Assembly (NCBI GenBank): GCA_965153455.1
Contig: OZ234497.1
Location: 6,820,001-6,884,000 of the forward strand
Origin: Sphagnum compactum
Lineage: Eukaryota; Bryophyta; Sphagnopsida; Sphagnales
Direction: 5' to 3'
DNA: 64,000 bases
Shown: one piece after another, positions 35,684-46,802 of the stretch
Layout of the letters: each line of letters opens with the position of its first letter
Numbering within the stretch: the stretch's first letter is position 1
Translations under genes and position numbers: made by a program
The notes under the pieces: generated by a model
Told to the model about the DNA's origin: nothing
The model's input: the letters and a program-made list of their open reading frames with translations, nothing else
Database searches by the model: none

Positions 35684-36840
35684 ATGGGTTTGCCCATAAT
35701 TTTGAATCGAATTGTGAGATCCAAGTCTAGAAGCCACACCAGCCAAATTGGGAGCACGCGAATCATTGTTCTTATTACAACCAAGGGAGAAGAACACATG
35801 GCCAACATCAAAGAAGTTGATGGTTGCAATCAATTTGAAACCGCAGTGAATAAATGGAAGAACATATCCATTGTTGTCATGAAAGTGGGTTGTTCTGAGC
35901 ACATGAAGAACAATTTAACTTGCAAAGACAAATGGCATACCACTGCCAGTGATTTCAAGAACATTTATGATTTCATGCACTACAACAAAAGGTGTCTCTG
36001 TACATCAAGTGATTTCACTAGATTTTGAGTGAATTCACTAGTCTTAGTAAACATGGACTAGTTGGAAAGTAACGAATTCATTAGTCTAGTGAATGAAAAC
36101 TAGTGAACTACATTTACATTTTGTAGTAGTGATGGCCTACATAGGCAACAACCAAGGGAATTAGGAAACAATTGTTGCCCATTTGCCTTGGAACTTTGGA
36201 CGAGGGAATATATGACATTATACATGAATTCTAAGGGAGTAGACCCATCTTTCAACCGCCACACATGAGAGACATGATGGATGTGAGAGATGGCAACTAC
36301 AACCTTATGAGCCATACCCCAAATGAACCAATTGAAATCAATGATGATTTTGCAGCGGCTATAGAGCTTGGATCAAATCCGCAAATAGACAAAAGTCTAT
36401 GCCACAAGTACTAGTAATGAGACATGGTGGTATGAACAACCACAAACCACCCATGTTTTAGCTAGCTGTGTCATTTCTGCAAAAGTTCTTATGACAACAC
36501 GAACTCCACCCAACAATCCAAGGAATGTGACAAAGAACATAATCATCCAAGAAAGCACTATCCCTCCACACATCCCAGGTACTAAATCTCCTTCAACCCC
36601 AACTTCTATCAATAAAGTAGGTTACAACAAGAAAGGGCTAGCGGGGGTTAAAAGGAAATATTTTACATTGCAAAAGACTATGGCTGAGGCAATAGAAAGA
36701 GGAAACAATTGCATCAATGCAGTGCATACATGCTCAAACCTTGGAAGTGGAAGAAAAGCGGTTGGAATATTTGAAGGAACGCAATAGAAACTTCAACTAG
36801 GATCAATTGGACATGGTGCAGGTGTTTACCAATATGACAC
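35684..36840 (+). pseudogene. Myb/SANT-like (trihelix-type) transposon-associated gene, broken
   Basis: 35684-35977 encodes a Myb/SANT-like DNA-binding domain: EVDGCNQFETAVNKWKNIS, then NLTCKDKWHTTASDFKNIYDFM, with the spaced tryptophans and CKDKW of trihelix proteins. After a CACTA insertion the downstream part resumes in pieces: QLLPICLGTLDEGIYDIIHEF, RPIFQPPHMRDMMDVRDGNY, and a C-terminal helix NLEVEEKRLEYLKERNRNF near 36740, reached by a frameshift. This layout is known for plant proteins related to Harbinger ORF1 and similar transposon families. Stops and shifts make it nonfunctional here. No transposase is adjacent. Confidence 0.62.
35978..36131. mobile_element. CACTA-type MITE, 154 bp, with ATG target-site duplication
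   Basis: Starts CACTACAACAAAAGGTGT and ends ACATTTTGTAGTAGTG, whose inverse is CACTACTACAAAATGT; the ends are the CACTACAA-like termini of the En/Spm superfamily. It is flanked on both sides by ATG (35975-35977 and 36132-36134), the 3-bp duplication typical of CACTA elements. Removing it rejoins the interrupted Myb/SANT-like reading at FM-AYIGNN. The interior has repeated ACTAGT and TTCACTAG words. Confidence 0.85.
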
Positions 36841-37540
36841 AAGTGAAGAATATGGCCTTTGTGTAACGAGCTACAACCAACAATAGTAACCATGTCAACA
36901 TTCCAATGTTAGTTGTAGCTAAAGATCACAAAGACCAAACTATGGATGAAAAAACTTGAAAGGACATTTGAAAGGACAAACATTGTGCAAAGATTGTTTG
37001 AAGGATGATACTGATATAAAGTTTAACATGATTTCACCTGAATTCATGTGCAGGTTTTCAAGAAATTTTTGAAGGACCAATGTATATAGTTAATGTGTTG
37101 ATTTTATATTTGCTAAACACTAGTAAACAATTGAGCTGAAGAAAATATGGACATTTACTAACATTGTACCAAAATTGAATGGGCAATTAGTTTGTGTAAT
37201 TTATTTTTTTGAAGAATGATACAAAGTTGAAAGTTAGGATCTTACATGGTTAGGTATCACTTTTTTGTCTACCAAGGTAATTTGTCAACTCTTTCCTCAA
37301 ATGTTATCCATAAATCTCCTCCCCTTCAACTTGTTGATGAACTTGATTTTCTGCATTATTATTGATTGCTAATTGATTATCACTGGAGTTGTTTGCTTCC
37401 AATTCTTTTATAAGAAGGAAACGCTTTATGTTCGTTTCTTCTTCAATCCTTAACAAATTATGTAACAGACATCAATAAGTAAAAACATTAAGTAAAAATA
37501 TAACATTCAATTCATGATGCACCCCCAAACTCCTTGATGG
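36841..37540. other. AT-rich DNA, no gene recognised
   Basis: Mostly AT-rich spacer after the Myb/SANT-like remnant, which may extend a little into it. No frame over 60 codons with recognisable content. Confidence 0.45.
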
Positions 37541-38660
37541 ATTAAATTATGTCATGCGAGCCCATTTTAGACATCTACATTCTAAGAGTTTTTTCATGGT
37601 TTAAGGAACTATTCAATCCACTGAGTTTTGACCCCTGCAATTGCCCTCTGAAAATTTGGAAGTCCATCATGACTTCAATTCCCAAAGTGGGAGTTCTGTC
37701 GCAACCCCACTTTGGCCAAGTGTGGGGGTGAAGCCCAACACTCCCAAAGTTGGGGACTTGGAATCCTCCGGGACTCCCGAATGTTTAGAGTTCGACAGCA
37801 AGGCCTAAAACACCTCGCATTGAGGTGTTCTTGGTGTCATTGGAAAGGTCTTGAAGCGTAGATATCCAAAGTGGCCTCGCATTGGTCATTTGGACATCTA
37901 CAGCCCAAGTTATGGGCAAAAGAAGGGCCGGGAGTCAAATTGGCAGTTTGACTCCCGACCACTAAAAGTCGGGAATCGACCCTTTCCCGACGTCGCCTGA
38001 AGGAGTGTGACATGGAGTAGGAAAGCTCTCGAAGAGGGCTACAACTTTGGTTCAGACCTCACTCCGATCGAAGGTCGGAGCCGGGAGATACGAGCTCCCA
38101 AAGTTCCGGGACTCCAACCCGGGACAGTTTTGGGACTCCAACTTGGGAGTCCCGGGAAAAAGTGCCATTCGGATGTAGCCTCGGCGGAGAGCTGCAGAGT
38201 ATACTATATGGGGGAAGGTGGTGGCTTCCCCCGAGTCCGGGCCGTGGTGAGTCAAGTAGTCCGAAGTGCCCGTGGCTTGTCCCAACACCCAAAGGTGTTC
38301 CCAAATGTGAACTACCCCTCTTGTGGTTGGTTTTGGATGCAGATTCAAGCTTGATAATCTAGTCCCTCTTCCTAGTCTAATCCCGGGACTTCTAGCACGC
38401 CCCTCTACCCCCTTTTAGTGCTGGAAGTCGGGAGCGGCCCCCAAGTCCCAACATTCCGTAACTCTACATAGTTGAACCCTCAAGTGGGTTCAACAAGGGA
38501 CTTAGGATCGCGTCAAGTTCACTTGGGAGTCTGGGGATTCATTCCTTCACACTCTCCTACACTCCTGCGAACATGAAATGTGACTCCCGAGCTTTAGTCT
38601 TGGCCCACACCTTTGCAAACCTTTGCTTTGGTCGCGAGCCTAAGGCTAAGGTTGCGATAA
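37541..38660. repeat. GC-richer island, possibly a retroelement LTR fragment
   Basis: About 1.1 kb with clearly higher G+C than both flanks and many copies of GGGACTCC/GGGAGTC words in both orientations. The wording around 37800-38100 (AGGTCTTGAAGCG, GGAAAGCTCTCGAAGAGGGC) resembles LTR-type sequence of plant retrotransposons, but no gag/pol, primer site or paired LTR was found. The 115-codon ORF at 38007 has no known domain. Classification is a guess from composition. Confidence 0.3.
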
Positions 38661-39565
38661 TTTAGATTTGTGAAGAAAAACTTTTTGAATGTTTTCTTGA
38701 GAATGCCAAAAACATTTTTGATGATTGAGCGGCCCCTCTTGTGTTTTTTGTTGTAAAGAAACTTGAAAATTGTGTAATACAGTTGAGCCAAATTTGGCTA
38801 CAAACAGAATATGAAAGTAAAAAAAGTTTAAGATTCCTTCATATTTTTGGTTGCATGCTAGAACCCAATAGAGAAATCTGGCAATGTTTTTTTTTAAAAT
38901 GTAGAAATGTGGCAACTAGAAACCAAAAACACACACACACACATACACATATTTTTAGACATTTGGAAATTTCTTTTAGTAAGATTGCCTAATTTAGCCA
39001 TTCTAAATTTATCAGATTGATCTTAAATTGCTAAATGGGTCTCTAGAACTTGGGCTACAAAAACAAACCAGAAAGTCAGAACTTCCAGTACTTTAGTTTC
39101 AAGCATGTGCAGCATAGAGTGTAGTGCATAGACTTTAGATTAAAGTTGTATTCAGCAAATGCAAGCATTCATGATTTCCACTATGTGTGATTTGTAAAAT
39201 CCTTTTTAAAATTCACCTGGACCCAATTTATAATATTATGTCTGGGGAAAATTGGATTGATCCTAGTCTCATCCTAGTCTCAACAACTATGTCAAGGATT
39301 TAGTACAATGGTACTAAATCTAGATAGCTCACAGACTATATGTAATTGCTCATCAGATCTCAATTAGTGTTTCAATTCTAGTGCAATTAGTTATTAAGTG
39401 GTAATCACTATGAGAACAAGATGTAATAAGTATACATATACAATTAGAGCTGATATATATGTATGATAAACATTGTGCATGAATGATTACCTTATGAACA
39501 TGTTACATAAAATGATCAGAGATTACATGATGATCAGCACTGTTGAATAGTTTATAAGAATTTAT

Positions 39566-39751
39566 TCATGAGTAGTACTTGATGGCCTTTACTGCAGCTT
39601 CTTGGCAGCTTGGATGCAGAGGAAGCACTCTAGCAGCAGTAAGCGACTCCTTGGATCGCCGCTTATGCATGACGGCATCAGGCTTACGAAAAACCCCTGC
39701 TATGCTGGATACCCATGCACCACCCAACATGATGAGCTCGTCGAACGCCAT
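39566..39751 (-). pseudogene. Truncated copy of the 158-aa CX2C protein gene
   Basis: Reads MAFDELIMLGGAWVSS through EAAVKAIK identically to the right-arm gene for 58 residues, then ends in YYS-stop because a 1.2-kb deletion joins codon 58 to downstream noncoding sequence. The deletion breakpoints share a one- or two-base AG overlap, consistent with end joining. The cysteine motifs of the full protein are missing. A 61-residue product is still possible, because the leader and ATG are intact. Confidence 0.8.
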
Positions 39752-39825
39752 GATGTCCTGAAAAAAAAGCAAGCAATATATAAAGTACGTACGAGAGACA
39801 AGTGGAAAAAGAAAAAGCAAACACG

Positions 39826-40262
39826 AGAGAGAGAGAGAGAGAGAGAGAGTAGCTACCGTCTGATAATGAAATTACACCAACAAAGACGAGCGAGAGAGAG
39901 AGAAAGAGGGTGGGAGAGACGGAGGAGAGACCGAGAGCTCTGATTCTAAGAAGAGAGCTAAGACAGTAAAGAGAAAAAAGAAAGTGAGGGAGCTAAGAGC
40001 GCCCTCACGTTCTCCTCGCCGGTGCTGAGGAGACTAGGGGGAGCGGACGAACGAAAGAGAGGGAGAGAGAGAGAGGAAAGAAGAGAGCACGGAGGGAGAC
40101 GAGAGAGAGAGAGAGCAAGGGCGGACAGAGACGAGGGAGGGAGAGTGGGAGAGAGAACGCGGACGGAAGAGAGAGAAGGAGAGAGACAGTGCGGACGGAG
40201 GAGAGAGAGGGGGATAGAGACCGCGCGAGTGAGGACGAAGGAAAGAGAGAGAGAGACACACA
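39826..40262 (-). promoter_or_regulatory. GA/CT-rich leader of the truncated copy
   Basis: Purine-rich on the plus strand (CT-rich on the coding minus strand), with many GAGAGA runs, corresponding to the leader at 48930-49405 in the other arm. Long ORFs rich in Ser/Leu or Arg/Glu across it are low-complexity artefacts. Confidence 0.6.
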
Positions 40263-41140
40263 CACACCAGTTAGCGTGGACGGAACTGTTTCATGGATGA
40301 GTTTCATCCGAAGTACACATGTAGATTAACTTGGTTGGTTAGAAAGAGATGGGTAGGCAATTTTGTTATCCTAGAGAGGTAACAATTTTTTAAAAAATAA
40401 ACTGGGATTGGGTATTTATTTACACTCTCTAAGGACCATTCCAGGGGATCTCATCCTTGCAATAATACTCATAGAAGGGAGGAGGCTCTTAAGTCTCTCT
40501 AAATTCAGCTCATTTAAACTATGTAAATTGTTTTATATAGAAAAAAAATTTGTTGAAGCTTTCCTTTGAAATTTGTATTTTTCAACTAGATTTCATGCAA
40601 GGTTATGTACATTTAAAGAGGTAGGTCAAGTTCCAGTATACACTGTATGGTGTTATGGATTGCAACCATTGTACATTTCTAGGCCAAAGTACTTCACTAA
40701 AATTATTAATTGATACAATTTTACGCGTGGTCTAGAATGTTGAAGCTCAACCTGATCTTTGTACCAATATATATACATATAGAGATTGAGAGTTGAATGA
40801 GTCTACAGACATAAGAGCAAGAAGAACTCATGTTGAATGAACATAATTGATTGGGGATGAAGCTTGATTCCCCCTACTACCATAATTTCAAAACCCGTGT
40901 TTTGTTGTTTGGGTTTTAAACAAAGTTTGATGGGTTGCCCCGATGCTAAACACTTTGGATCCATTGAAATGAAGCAAGTGTTCTTATACTTTTGAGGAAA
41001 AACATCAGGAGTAAACCTTGCATGTGCAAAAGACAATAAAGTTATATAGAGTCTCAGTACTATACAAACTAAGATACATATTTTAAAGTATTATACATCA
41101 CTCTATCTAGAACCTGGATCCATGGATATAAGTGTTCACC

Positions 41141-41161
41141 GTATATATATATATATATATA
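41141..41161. repeat. (TA)n microsatellite
   Basis: A run of about ten TA units in the left arm, not matched at equal length in the right arm. Confidence 0.85.
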
Positions 41162-42881
41162 ATGCGCATATGAGTAAATACTCTTCCTACAACATAATAT
41201 TGGTCTACATAGAATAATTAAACTCTTTTTGAAAGCACTATGATAGCTACAATTAAACTAAGTGATCGTGTATCATGTTTATGTATTTTCTATTGTTAAA
41301 ATTTGCACACATTTCAATATTGTAAGGGCCATTATCCTAATTGCACAAAAATAAATAGACCACTTGAACCACCATTTTGAGCCTCTTGGAATTTTTGCTT
41401 TGTATGTTGGGCAAATGGGGTATCACTCAAATACTTTTCCATGCACTCCAAATGTTGATCCAACTGTTTAACTAAAATACATTACAATCTAGCTGCCCGT
41501 TGCATCATTACATTGAATTCACTTCCCAAGCACATTCCAAGTTCCAACCTACCACCTTACATTGAACTGAAAGGTACCTACTCTGATTGAACAAGTAAAG
41601 TTATCCTTGGTAGTGACCCTCATATAAGTTTCAAGTTTCATCCTTGTACATCATGAGGTTGTTGTCACTTGTCTTTATAATGAATTAATGTAGTGGAATG
41701 CCCATTTCTTCTGTACTACATTGTCATATGTAAAATCACTCTCAGCTTGCAAATGTGCCCACACCAGAATATAGGGTTAAATAGTATACAACTTGACCCC
41801 ATCATCATAAGTTTTTTTTTTTTCCCCTAGAAGTAAGTTAAGAAGAGGATTGATCTAAGCCCATGTTCATAGTCATAAATTACAAGAGAGGTTTCTATGG
41901 GTCTTCTTACCCTTAACAAGGATTTTACATAAATGTTTTATAAGTCTCCCCGGGCCAATTAAAAAAAGACCAAAAAGTTTCAGAAATCATACTTACAAAC
42001 ATTGGAAGTGGGCATTGAGTTGTTTGCTTAAAGAGTGAAGAACAACAAACTATATTTTTAAGTGCTTACACATGATTTAACCTTACGGGTATCTACATGG
42101 ATCCTTCTATATTGAAATACCCTAAACCCTAATTTTAGGCATACCCTAAACCCATAACTATCTTACATGAACTCGCACAAATTTGAAATTTTCCACACAC
42201 ACCCAATACCATAACCAACTAATTGTTGTGAGAATCTTGATGACCCAATTGGCTATGAGGTCACGGTTATAAGCAATAACCTGCAACCTACTACTGACTG
42301 GTCTAGATATAACCGTCAGCTCTCATTGGCCCTTTTCTTTCATAAGCATGTTGCTGAACTTGCATGAAAACATAATACCTGCTCTCTTCATGGATGAAAA
42401 AAAAATATTCATCATACATCCCGAAATCTTTGATTATTTTAATCATCTTTCAATAGAGTTACTTGAAATTTCAACAACCAAACAACCTCTAGTTTTGATT
42501 ATTTTATTTTTTGGGAAAATTTTGAGGAATTCATGGCATCAACCTTTTTTCATTGGCAAAATTTCACCAATTTAAAGCGAAATGTTACAAAATAATAATT
42601 AAAAAAAGATTTTGGGGATTTTCAATAGACAGAAATGAGAGAAAAAATGGTAAAACTTATGGCCAGACTTATGTATTTGGGTTTCATTGTGTGAACAAAA
42701 ATATAGAAGGATGGCTATTCAGATTTTGTATTTCAAAATCTGGTTGATAGCCAGATTTGGCTAAACGTACCGATGGCGATCACCCACTTCCTCTACAAAC
42801 AAAAGTTCCTGGAAAAACATTACTTGGCATTAACTCTACTAATGTTCATACATGTAGTATATATAACTCTACTATTAATAA

Positions 42882-43092
42882 GGTGCATTCACACTTGGTG
42901 TTAGGGATTTTAGGGTTGACTCCCCTAACACCATGCTAGCCATTTGGGACTTAAACCTAGTTGCCATGAAAATCTTATGTTAAGCTAATATTCACTTAAC
43001 ATTGAGCTATGGCCCATTTCACATTAGGTGCCACCTAGGATGCCACTTAGATTTTCATTTAACACCGACATAACATCAAGTGTGAATGCACC
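42882..43092. mobile_element. 211-bp MITE, left-arm copy
   Basis: Begins GGTGCATTCACACTTGGTGT and ends with the inverse (ACATCAAGTGTGAATGCACC), about 22 bp of terminal inverted repeat. Flanks are ATAA on both sides (ATTAATAA left, ATAATAAT right), so ATAA is a possible but ambiguous target duplication. Noncoding. Confidence 0.75.
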
Positions 43093-43184
43093 ATAATAAT
43101 TCATTATGTACCCAGAGCTCCATTAGAAAGTGACTGAGTCATTTTATGACTTTAAGTTGTACCTTGAACTTTGCCCAAAGTAAT

Positions 43185-46100
43185 TCGCTATTCATTTGAA
43201 AAAGAAAATGTTTAATGAATGGATAAGATTTTTGTTAATATAATAATACTACTTATGTTAGGTTACTTTCAGCTATTTTAGGGTTACTTTTCATTGTTTT
43301 AAGTTATTTAACCCTACATTATTTACTACTATTTATGGCTATTTTAAGTTATTTTTTGTTATTTTTAGCTATTTTACCTTAGGTTATTTTTAGTTATTTT
43401 AAGTTACTTTTGGATATTTTATGTTATTTTTGGTTATTTTAGGTTATTTCACCTTAGGCTATTTTTGATTATTGTAAGTTATTTTATCTTAGGCTATTTT
43501 CGATTATGTGAGGATATTGTTTGTTACTTTTGGCTGTTGAAGGTTATTTCACTTCATGTTATTATTGGCTATTCTACGGTATATTACCATAGGTTATTTG
43601 TGCCTATTTTATTAATGACTATTGTTGGTTATTCTATTGGTGATTATTGGTGGTTATTGGTGGTTGTTTTAGGCTAAATTATAATAGGCAATTAATGACT
43701 ATTAGTGGAGCTATTTTATCAATGGCTATTGGTGGTTATTTTATTACTGGTTATTATTGGCTATTTCTATCGTAGCCATTGGTGGTTATCTTAATGGTGG
43801 CTATTGATAACTACTTTATTGGTGGTTACTAATGACTATTTTATTAATGGCTATCAGTGATTATTTTTGGTTATTATAGGTTATATTACGAATATTGATG
43901 GCTATTGTATTATAAACTATTTTTGGATATTCTAAACTATATTATCATAGCTATTGATAGTTATTTTATAATATATTATTTTAAATTATTTTTCATAAGC
44001 TATGATTGGCTATTCTAGATTATTTTATCATAGGTCATTATATTTTATTTTAGATTATTTTAAATTGTTATATTTAGGATAAATTAATTTATAATAACAT
44101 AAAATAAAATGACCTTGAAGAACCTAAAGTATAACTTGAAATAACCATTCACCAACACAACAATGTGAGAATTTGCTTGCGGAACTTCCACTTATCAAGA
44201 AGTTGAAAGACAACACAAACCAGAAGTTGAATCCATGTAAGTTTTCAAATGATGCTGCCCCACACCACCAATGAGACCATTTGTCCCTCTTGAACTCTTG
44301 TTCTCACCCTTTAGGTCCTAATCAATCCACTTGTTTGGGCTTCATTTGGGCAAAATTACTTCATAATTTCTGTTTATTATGAGCCTTCTTGTAGTGATCC
44401 AATTTCATCACAAATTTATAACATCTCAAGTTTCACCAATCCTATGTTGGGGAGAGCTCCTCCACTCTGAGGTGTCTCCCACAGAAAGGATATGCTATCA
44501 TTGCAGGTTTGATTTTATGTGTGGAAGGTTTTCTGTATTACAGAAGGCTTACAGAAGGGTTTGTGAATTGATTGGTCTCTGGGGGTTTAGGGTTTGTGTC
44601 TCAGGTACTCTAAGTTGGCTTTGATATTGATTAGATTACAGTTTGGAGATTGGAATGACTGTTTGCAGTAGAATCACATTGTGGTTCTCAGATGGGTGCA
44701 CAGATTCTGATAGACTGAGAAATGAGGTGGGAAAAAGTGTTTGAATATAGAGGCATCCATCAACTCTCGTTGCGTCTGCATCAAGGTATGGGCTGTGTTT
44801 GGGTCTAACCTTGAAAATGCTGTCCTAGAAAGGGCATTCTGACTGATTGCATGTACTGACTAAAGCAAAATTCCACTAATTGTTCCTACTATTAAATTGC
44901 AGGTTGTGATTGCTATTTCACCCCAAACAGTTTGGTGTCCAAAGATCATGCTCTTAATGTTCTCTGTGTTGTTCCCTGTACAGTGGTTCTAGAAACGTGA
45001 TAGAAACTCAGCATGCAGATTATTCTACGAGTGTTTTGGTAGCTGGTCACCACCGTATCATGGCTGTTGGTCACTGAACATGCTGATTTCTGTCACTATT
45101 GTTCAAACAGTTCCTCCATTCTCATTGTTCTGTGTCAGAATCTCCCTGGATATTGATGTGCACTCTGGTAACTGTGCTAATATGTCTCTGGAATGAAATC
45201 AGAGCCAGTATTTGCAAGGTTAGTATGGCAATCAAGTTTATCATTCACATTCTGTGTTATGTAGGTTTATGACATAAGCTTTTATGTACATCAGCGTAAA
45301 GGCTACTTTAGTCTGAATGCAGAACATTTACATTTGAGTGTGGCACCAGTTGCATACATTTCTATTGCACACAAGCAGGATTGTTCTTTTACTATATATA
45401 TGAGTCTGTGCAGGGTCTAAACAGCTCTTCTGTGATTGAGGTCCTCAGCAGGAATGCTATATAGCAACTGACATTTGAGCATTTTATGGTCAGCAGCAGC
45501 AAGGAGTGTTAATGGTGAGGAATGTGTTCTCGGTGTTCTGGCGCATTTGAATGCAAAAGATTATTGGACCTGCATGTGTGGTCATTAACACACTCATTGA
45601 GTGTCCAATTCTCCATATCAACACCCCTGGACCATGAGGAGGATTGTTGGATTCACATCTTGAGAGTGTTTTTATTTTGAATCCATTCATGATCTACCCT
45701 GTAATCACTTAATTTCAGTCATTACAACTGTTTGTCCACTGCAGCTCCTATGACCAATGAAGTGCAATGAAGAATGGGAAAGGCCATCTTGTCGTGGCAG
45801 TGGGAGCATCAGGTTACTTGGGGTTATACATCCTGTGTCCAAAAAAATTGTAAGTTTGTTCAGTGGTTCAGAGTTTTGGTCACATGCACCTGCGAGCACT
45901 TGCAGGTTAGTCTACTCATGGGTTTAAATTTTGAGAAAGTTTAGATACCTCTGTGTGCCAACCTCTGTGGGATATTGTTGAAGATTTCTTTTCTCGGTGT
46001 TGATGATCCTTATTGTGTTGAGCTGATGACTTAAACTTCTGTGGTTTTCCTTTCTTGTCATTGCATCATTTCTCTGAGACCCAATTAGCACTTTGTGATG

Positions 46101-46498
46101 CACAGTGGAAGGAAATGAGAGAGAATGAATACCATGGCCTTACTGACCCATTCTTGTCATTCTCGCAGGTGAAATTCTAAGACAGAGTATCATATATATG
46201 ATGGAAATGTAAAAATACCCTAAATATGTTAGAAACCAAATCATATACACAAATTCAAAGCTTTCCTTGTTGCAAATGACAATTAATTTAATGACAAACT
46301 AGCAGCAGCTCCTTTCTTGTGGTTAGTGAATGTATATTCAATCAAGGTCTCACTCTCTCATAAGAAGTGAAGAACTTACATTGCTGAAGTCTCAAAATCA
46401 GATGCTTTATAAGACACCACATTGTCTAAAGGAACAAATTCAACCATGGGAAAGATGGAACTTCAACAATGGATTTTTGAATTGAGGAAATATTAGAG
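43185..46498. other. Spacer of the large inverted repeat, no gene recognised
   Basis: First 0.9 kb is a low-complexity TTATTTTAGG-type repeat (listed separately). From about 44.2 to 46.2 kb the DNA has gene-like mixed composition, with phrases resembling plant UTR or intron sequence, but no ORF over 81 codons and no recognised family. It could be a noncoding transcript or a decayed gene; I cannot tell. Confidence 0.5.
43230..44075. repeat. Degenerate short tandem repeat (GGTTATTTTA / GGCTATTTT)
   Basis: For about 850 bp the sequence is a drifted array of 10-12-bp units such as AGGTTATTTT, TGGCTATTTT and TGGTTATT. Units are irregular, indicating age. The region lies at the inner edge of the left arm and is absent from the right arm. 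Confidence 0.75.
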
Positions 46499-46591
46499 AG
46501 TTACTTTGGGCAAAGTTCAAGGTACAACTTAAAGTCATAAAATGACTCAGTCACTTTCTAATGGAGCTTTGGGTACATAATGAATTATTAT

Positions 46592-46802
46592 GGTGCATTC
46601 ACACTTGATGTTATGTCGGTGTTAAATGAAAATCTAAGTGGCATCCTCGGTGGCACCTAATGTGAAATGGGCCATAGCTCAATGTTAAGTGAATATTAGC
46701 TTAACATAAAATTTTCATGGCAACTAGGTTTAAGTCCCAAATGGCTAGCATGGTGTTAGGGGAGTCAACCCTAGAATCCGTAACACCAAGTGTGAATGCA
46801 CC
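46592..46802. mobile_element. 211-bp MITE, right-arm copy
   Basis: Same element as at 42882-43092, same length, opposite orientation, same flanking bases. Its presence at the matching place in both arms shows that it inserted before the inverted duplication arose. Confidence 0.75.

Larger units (their letters stand above)
38776..43184 (+). repeat. Left arm of the large inverted repeat
   Basis: Sequence from ATACAGTTGAGCC (38776) to TTTGCCCAAAGTAA (43184) reappears as its reverse complement at 46499-51673. Matches hold through microsatellites, the CT/GA-rich leader, the conserved ORF start, and a 211-bp MITE. By eye the arms are roughly 95 percent alike outside indels. This arm lacks 1,198 bp present in the other (49653-50850), which truncates the ORF copy. 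Microsatellite lengths differ between arms, so the duplication is not brand new. Confidence 0.92.

Noticed and set aside
39958-40307. Overlapping Ser/Leu-rich and Arg/Glu-rich ORFs (also 48885-49265 in the other arm)
   Set aside because: All arise from the CT/GA-rich leader; several frames are open at once, as expected for low complexity.
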